This document shows positions 42,915 to 48,387 of a DNA stretch of 48,387 bases, piece by piece (positions within the stretch are counted from its first letter, which is position 1; each line of letters starts with the position of its first letter). The stretch covers positions 1 to 48,387 of the forward strand of contig JACRBA010000074.1 of the NCBI GenBank assembly GCA_016213265.1. Direction: 5' to 3'. Below the pieces are notes generated by a model. That model did no database searches and was not told the origin of the DNA. It saw nothing but the letters and a program-made list of their open reading frames with translations. The stretch is from Burkholderiales bacterium (GTDB lineage: Bacteria; Pseudomonadota; Gammaproteobacteria; Burkholderiales; Burkholderiaceae_C). Made by a program: the position numbers and the translations under genes.

Positions 42915-44088
42915 AGGATGTCGGCAGGTGCTTCTCCGCCAGGCCTTCGCCGGCCCCGCAGTGCCAACGCACGCTGCCGTCGGGCAGGGCCTCGGGCGTG
43001 AGCAGCAGATCGCCCTGCTCCAGCGGCACGGTCAGCACCATGTTCTCCGGGTCCAGCGTCAGCGCTCGGCCGTTGGGGAGCCGGTCGTCGACGCCGGCCT
43101 GCTCGAGGGTTTCGGGCACGCTGCCGTTGGCCTGGTAGTAGGCCGCCAGCGCCTCCTGCGCCGGGCGTGCCAGGGCGAGTGACTCGGCCACCTTGGCCCG
43201 CACCGTGTAGTCCTGGTAGGCCGGCAGCGCGACGGCGGCGAGCACCCCCACCAGGTACACCATCATGAGGAGGCCGAAGCCCGCGCCCAGGCGGCCGGCA
43301 TAGGGCACGAACACCGCGAACAGGTAGGCCAGCGGATGGCGGCGCGGCATGGCACGGCCGGTGTCCACCACGCGCGCGGCGCGCTTGGACAGCCAGGGGT
43401 AGCCCGCCACCAGCTCATGGAACGACATCCAGAAGCCCGAGGTGGCCTTCACCTGGCCCACGTAGCTGGCCATGTCCACCTTGTCCCACTGGCCCGCGCC
43501 GGCCGACAGCGCGGCCAGCGCCTGGGCCGCGCCCTGCGGCGAGCCGCTGCAGGCCAGGCCGTGCCGGTCGCAGGTGCTTTCGCGGGCGCGCGAGTAGGCG
43601 GCCCCCAGCAGCGGCAGCCACAGCACCGGCCAGCGCAGCAGGTGGCCCTGGAGGTGCTTCATGCGCAGGTGCCCCAGCTCATGGCCGATGTAGAACCGCA
43701 GGCCGTCGGGGTGGCGCTCCATCGCGTCCACCACGTCGGACAGCAGCACCACGTACTGCGCGCCCAGGAAGCGCGTGGCAAAGGCGTTCAGGCCGCCGTT
43801 GCCGTTGAGCACGTAGGCGCGCGGCACCTGCTTCATGCCCAGCTTCTCGCAGCAGGCCAGGAACTGCGCATGCAGCTCCGGGAACTGGCTGGCCGACAGC
43901 TCCACGCCGTTGCCCTTGATGTGCGAGATCAGCGCCGACTGCGCGAACAGGTACAGCAGAAAGCCCAGCAGCAGGGCCAGCAGCGCGCCGCCGAAGGTGC
44001 CGACCACCAGGCCGATCCAGACGATGACGCCGAGCACCAGCGTGATGGTGCCCAGGGTGCGTTCCCTGGGGTAGACCAGTTCATTCAT
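42907..44088 (-). CDS. M48 metalloprotease fused to a type IV pilin-like domain
   Basis: 393 residues. Two membrane helices at about 13-32 and 33-50 precede an M48 protease domain with the zinc motif HELGH (136-140) and the third ligand E170 in SRARESTCDRHG. From about residue 271 the sequence becomes that of a type IV pilin: LVGVLAAVALPAYQDYTVRAKVAESLALA, then a globular part ending with two cysteines (C377, C392; HLPTSCR), as in PilA. The prepilin cleavage box (G-FTLIE) is eroded to GFGLLMMV, lacking the Glu, so it is not a processed pilin. Start 44088 has AGGA 8 nt upstream. Confidence 0.88.
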   Translation of the reverse strand: MNELVYPRERTLGTITLVLGVIVWIGLVVGTFGGALLALLLGFLLYLFAQSALISHIKGNGVELSASQFPELHAQFLACCEKLGMKQVPRAYVLNGNGGLNAFATRFLGAQYVVLLSDVVDAMERHPDGLRFYIGHELGHLRMKHLQGHLLRWPVLWLPLLGAAYSRARESTCDRHGLACSGSPQGAAQALAALSAGAGQWDKVDMASYVGQVKATSGFWMSFHELVAGYPWLSKRAARVVDTGRAMPRRHPLAYLFAVFVPYAGRLGAGFGLLMMVYLVGVLAAVALPAYQDYTVRAKVAESLALARPAQEALAAYYQANGSVPETLEQAGVDDRLPNGRALTLDPENMVLTVPLEQGDLLLTPEALPDGSVRWHCGAGEGLAEKHLPTSCR

Positions 44089-44226
44089 GACCACGTTCCT
44101 CCCTCGTTGTGTGGTGTGTCGATGCCCGCAGGATGCGCGGGGCCCGGCAGCATACGGGCTCGGCGGCGTGCAGCGCGCCACCTGCATCAACGTCTTGTGC
44201 AGTGGCGCTGCGCGTATGCTGGCCGC

Positions 44227-44957
44227 ATGCGGGTGATGGATGCTTCCGACGTGGCGCGGGCCCTGCCCATGGGGGCGCTGGTGGCAGCCCTGCGGGCGCA
44301 GTTCGCGTGCGGTGCCGAGGTGCCGCCGCGCCAGGTGCTGGCGCTCGCGCCCGAGGGCAGCGGCCTGCCGCCGGTGACCTCGCTGGTCATGCCCGCCTGG
44401 CAGCCCGGCCGCTGCGCCGCGTGCGCGTGTGGGCGCGGCGGGCGGATGAGTCGCGAGCCCTCGTCGATCGCTGGAGGGCGGAAGGACTGCCGGTGGACGC
44501 TGCCGAGGTGCAACCCGTGCCGCCCGGGGGCCTGGCGGCCGCGGTGGCCGCCTGCGATGTGGTGAGCTGCGCCACGCTGGCCACCGAGCCGGTGGTGCAG
44601 GGCGCCTGGCTGCGGGCCGGCACGCACCTGGACCTCATCGGCAGCTTCACCCCCGCCATGCGGGAGGCGGACGACGCCTGTTTCACCCACGCGGCGCTGT
44701 ACGTGGACACCGAGGAGGCGCTGGCCAAGAGCGGCGAGCTGCTCGGGCCGATGTCGCGCGGCGTGTTCACGCGCGAGGCGGTGCGGGGCACGCTGGCCGA
44801 GCTGGTGCGCGGCCAGGGCCGTGCGCGGCCCGCCGGCACGCAGCACACCGTGTTCAAGTCGGTGGGCACGGCGCTGGAGGACCTGGCCGCCGCGGTGCTG
44901 GCGTGGGAAAACCGGGACGGCCCCGCGGCCGGCGCCACCGCAGAATGTGCGCCATGA
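44227..44957 (+). pseudogene. Ornithine cyclodeaminase/mu-crystallin family, internal deletion and frame change
   Basis: The first 60-62 codons (MRVMDASDVARALPMGALV to VMPAWQPGR) match the start of this family. At about 44404-44415 the matching sequence jumps to another frame (RPLRRVRVWARRADESRAL) and continues to the stop at 44957 (VVSCATLATEPVVQ, GTHLDLIGSFTPAMREADD, HTVFKSVGTALEDLAAA). The missing middle includes the catalytic lysine region and the GAG-type NAD-binding loop. The locus is 731 bp against a usual 930-960, so some 200-230 bp are gone. No functional enzyme can result. The stop overlaps the yceI-like start. Confidence 0.85.
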
Positions 44958-45544
44958 CGACTTACTCTCCTGTGCGAACGGCCCTGGCCGGCCTGGCCGT
45001 GGCGGCCTCGGGCGTGGCCCTGGCGGCCCCCGTCACCTACGAGCTCGACCCCACCCACACCTACCCCAGCTTCGAGGCCGATCACCTCGGCGGGCTCTCG
45101 GTCTGGCGCGGCAAGTTCAACAAGACCGCCGGCCAGGTGGTGATGGACCGCGAGGCCGGCACCGGCGCGATCGACCTCGTGGTCGAAATCGACAGCATCG
45201 ACTTCGGGCTGGAGCAGATGAACGCCGCTGCTCGCGGCCAGAGCCTGTTCGATGCCGAGCGTTTCCCCCAGGCCCGCTACCGCGGCCAGCTCGCCGGCTT
45301 CACCGACGGCCGGCCCACGCGCGTGGACGGTGAACTCACGCTCAAGGGCATCACGCGCCCGCTCACGCTCGAGATCCGCCGCTTCAAGTGCATGCCGCAC
45401 CCGCTGTTCAAGCGCGAGCTGTGCGGCGCCGACGCGCACGCCGAGTTCCAGCGCGACGCCTTCGGCATCGACGCGGGCAAGGCCTACGGCTTCGACATGG
45501 CGGTGCAGCTGCGCGTCCAGGTGGAGGCGCTGGCCACGCGCTGA
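44954..45544 (+). CDS. YceI-family periplasmic protein
   Basis: 196 residues. Signal peptide MTTYSPVRTALAGLAVAASGVALA with cleavage before APVTYEL. The mature part is a YceI lipocalin-like barrel: YELDPTHTYPSFEADHLGG, GSIDLV-type strand, FDAERFPQARY, ELTLKGITRPLTLEI and FGIDAGKAYGFDMAVQLRVQVEAL. The family binds isoprenoid-type lipids. The ATG overlaps the stop of the broken cyclodeaminase gene (ATGA). Confidence 0.93.
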   Translation: MTTYSPVRTALAGLAVAASGVALAAPVTYELDPTHTYPSFEADHLGGLSVWRGKFNKTAGQVVMDREAGTGAIDLVVEIDSIDFGLEQMNAAARGQSLFDAERFPQARYRGQLAGFTDGRPTRVDGELTLKGITRPLTLEIRRFKCMPHPLFKRELCGADAHAEFQRDAFGIDAGKAYGFDMAVQLRVQVEALATR

Positions 45545-45552
45545 GCCACATC

Positions 45553-45579
45553 AAGGCGCACCGCCATCGCGTGCGCCTT
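45553..45579 (+). terminator. Hairpin after the YceI gene
   Basis: AAGGCGCAC (45553-45561) pairs perfectly with GTGCGCCTT (45571-45579) around a 9-nt loop, 8 bp after the stop. No long T run; probable terminator before the bkd operon. Confidence 0.5.
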
Positions 45580-45631
45580 AAGGGCTCCTCCCGATGACAG
45601 GGGCGAGCCGCAACACCGACACTCGGGCTGA

Positions 45632-47059
<1,428 letters not shown>

Positions 47060-47061
47060 GC

Positions 47062-48075
47062 ATGGCGCAGATGACCATGATCCAGGCCCTGCGCTCGGCC
47101 ATGGACGTGATGCTCGGCCGCGACGACAAGGTCGTGGTCTACGGGCAGGACGTGGGCTACTTCGGCGGCGTGTTCCGCTGCACCGAGGGCCTGCAGGCCA
47201 AGTACGGCCGCACGCGCGTGTTCGACGCGCCCATCAACGAAGGTGGCATCGTCGGCGCGGCCGTGGGCATGGCCGCCTACGGCCTGCGGCCGGTAGTGGA
47301 GGTGCAGTTCGCCGACTACATGTACCCGGCCTACGACCAGATCGTGTCCGAGGCGGCGCGCCTGCGCTACCGCTCGGCAGGCGACTTCACCGCGCCGCTG
47401 ACCATCCGCATGCCCTGCGGCGGCGGCATCTACGGTGGCCAGACGCACAGCCAGAGCCCCGAGGCGCTGTTCACGCACGTGTGCGGCCTGCGCACGGTGA
47501 TGCCGAGCAACCCGTACGACGCCAAGGGCCTGCTCATCGCGGCCATCGAGTCCAACGACCCGGTGGTGTTCCTGGAGCCCAAGCGCATCTACAACGGCCC
47601 CTTCGACGGCCACCCCGACCGCCCGGTGGTGCCTTGGTCGGCGCATCCGGCCAGCGAGGTGCCGGAAGGGCACTACACCGTGCCGCTGGAATCGGCCGCG
47701 GTGGTGCGCCCGGGCCGCGACCTCACCGTCGTCACCTACGGCACGATGGTGTGGGTGGCGCAGGCGGCGGCCGAGGAAAGCGGCATCGACGCCGAGGTGA
47801 TCGACCTGCGCACGCTGTGGCCGATCGACCTGCCCACCATCGTCGAATCGGTGAAGAAGACGCGGCGCTGCGTCATCGTGCACGAGGCCACGCGCACCAG
47901 CGGCTTCGGCGCCGAGCTCTCGGCGCTGGTGCAGGAGCACTGCTTCTACCACCTCGAATCGCCCATCGAGCGCGTGACTGGCTGGGACACGCCTTACCCG
48001 CATGCGCAGGAGTGGCAGTACTTCGCTGGCCCCGACCGCGTGGCCGACGCCTACCGGCAGGTGATGGAGCCGTGA
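47062..48075 (+). CDS. bkdA2: Branched-chain 2-oxoacid dehydrogenase E1 beta subunit
   Basis: 337 residues. Pairs with E1 alpha. Seen: VVVYGQDVGYFGGVFRCTEGL, FDAPINEGGIVGAAVGMAAYG, VQFADYMYPAYDQIVSEAA and the C-terminal domain with VVTYGTMVWVAQAAA and EVIDLRTLWPIDLPTI. Starts 2 bp after the bkdA1 stop, so coupled translation is likely. Confidence 0.95.
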   Translation: MAQMTMIQALRSAMDVMLGRDDKVVVYGQDVGYFGGVFRCTEGLQAKYGRTRVFDAPINEGGIVGAAVGMAAYGLRPVVEVQFADYMYPAYDQIVSEAARLRYRSAGDFTAPLTIRMPCGGGIYGGQTHSQSPEALFTHVCGLRTVMPSNPYDAKGLLIAAIESNDPVVFLEPKRIYNGPFDGHPDRPVVPWSAHPASEVPEGHYTVPLESAAVVRPGRDLTVVTYGTMVWVAQAAAEESGIDAEVIDLRTLWPIDLPTIVESVKKTRRCVIVHEATRTSGFGAELSALVQEHCFYHLESPIERVTGWDTPYPHAQEWQYFAGPDRVADAYRQVMEP

Positions 48076-48132
48076 GGCCAGGTGGGTGTGCATGCACGCC
48101 CGCATGACGACGAACACACAAGGACAACGCGC

Positions 48133-48387
48133 ATGAGCGTGCACGTGATCAAGATGCCCGACCTCGGCGAAGGCATCGCCGAGGTGGAGCTGGTGGCCTG
48201 GCATGTGAAGCCGGGCGACACCGTGGCCGAGGACCAGGTCCTGGCCGATGTGATGACCGACAAGGCGACGGTGGAGATCCCGTCGCACGTGGCCGGCCGC
48301 GTGGTGGCCCTGGGCGGCGAGGTCGGCCAGGTGCTCGCCGTGGGCTCGGAGCTGATCCGCATCGAATCCGATGCGGCGGCGGCGTCC
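48133..48387 (+). CDS. bkdB: Branched-chain 2-oxoacid dehydrogenase E2 (lipoyl) subunit, 5' part
   Basis: 85 codons are present before the window ends. The N-terminal lipoyl domain is complete: VIKMPDLGEGIAEVELV, lipoyl lysine K44 in VMTDKATVEIPS, and VGSELIRIES. The peripheral-subunit-binding and acyltransferase domains would lie beyond the window. 57 bp after bkdA2, with AGGA upstream. Confidence 0.92.
   Translation, partial: MSVHVIKMPDLGEGIAEVELVAWHVKPGDTVAEDQVLADVMTDKATVEIPSHVAGRVVALGGEVGQVLAVGSELIRIESDAAAAS

Overview
The window is very GC-rich, densely coding DNA with short intergenic gaps and many 1-11 bp gene overlaps. Protein similarity points to a betaproteobacterium of the order Burkholderiales, probably near the Rubrivivax/Leptothrix/Comamonadaceae group. 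The gene order rsmB-DUF4390-ntrY-ntrX, the minCDE and bkd blocks, and a PEP-CTERM-like protein all fit that. No insertion sequence, prophage, rRNA or CRISPR array was seen. This looks like ordinary chromosome with a few unusual loci.

Layout. 1-2846 (+): 3' part of proA, a GNAT acetyltransferase, queC and a LemA-family protein, overlapping head to tail. 2860-4076 (-): folE and a small BLUF blue-light protein. 4197-9282 (+): rsmB, a DUF4390 protein, the sensor kinase ntrY and an NtrX-like regulator that lacks the AAA+ domain. 9319-9394: tRNA-Phe with promoter and terminator. 9494-12804 (-): amidase, TPR protein and a GFA-family zinc protein whose gene has an in-frame TGA exactly where a zinc-site cysteine is expected. 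12884-19074: a small exported protein, a sulfotransferase, two small related proteins of unknown function, a LysR regulator, an aromatic aminotransferase, a DUF2332 protein and glutathione peroxidase. 19142-26599: EamA transporter, lplT, alr, a membrane protein, thioesterase, LysE exporter, a degenerate receiver protein and radA. 26604-29279: two small genes, a PEP-CTERM-like protein, ilvE and a zinc-finger protein.

29323-39280 is a nitrate-assimilation block. On the minus strand it runs nirB, nirD, a Tat-exported protein with two PilJ-type boxes, nasA and ybiB. Divergent from nirB is an ANTAR regulator that also carries a PilJ-type box. The nirB leader has a good sigma-54 promoter match (GG-N10-GC). 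Starting about 3 nt after its predicted start site are two adjacent hairpins whose loops carry A at position 1 and G at position 4, the signature of RNA targets of ANTAR proteins. This suggests NasR-like control of the RNA leader. nirB is cut in two by an in-frame TAA, and a roughly 446 bp imperfect palindrome lies between nirB and nirD.

39344-48387: minCDE, a coiled-coil membrane protein, a Crp/Fnr regulator, an M48 metalloprotease fused to a pilin-like domain, a broken ornithine cyclodeaminase gene, a YceI protein, and the start of a branched-chain 2-oxoacid dehydrogenase operon (bkdA1, bkdA2 and the 5' end of the E2 gene).

The items most worth testing are the possible selenocysteine codon in the GFA gene, the sigma-54/ANTAR leader of nirB and the protease-pilin fusion. 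Three genes (GFA, nirB, ornithine cyclodeaminase) carry lesions or recoding signals. Assembly error or gene decay therefore has to be excluded before more interesting readings are accepted.
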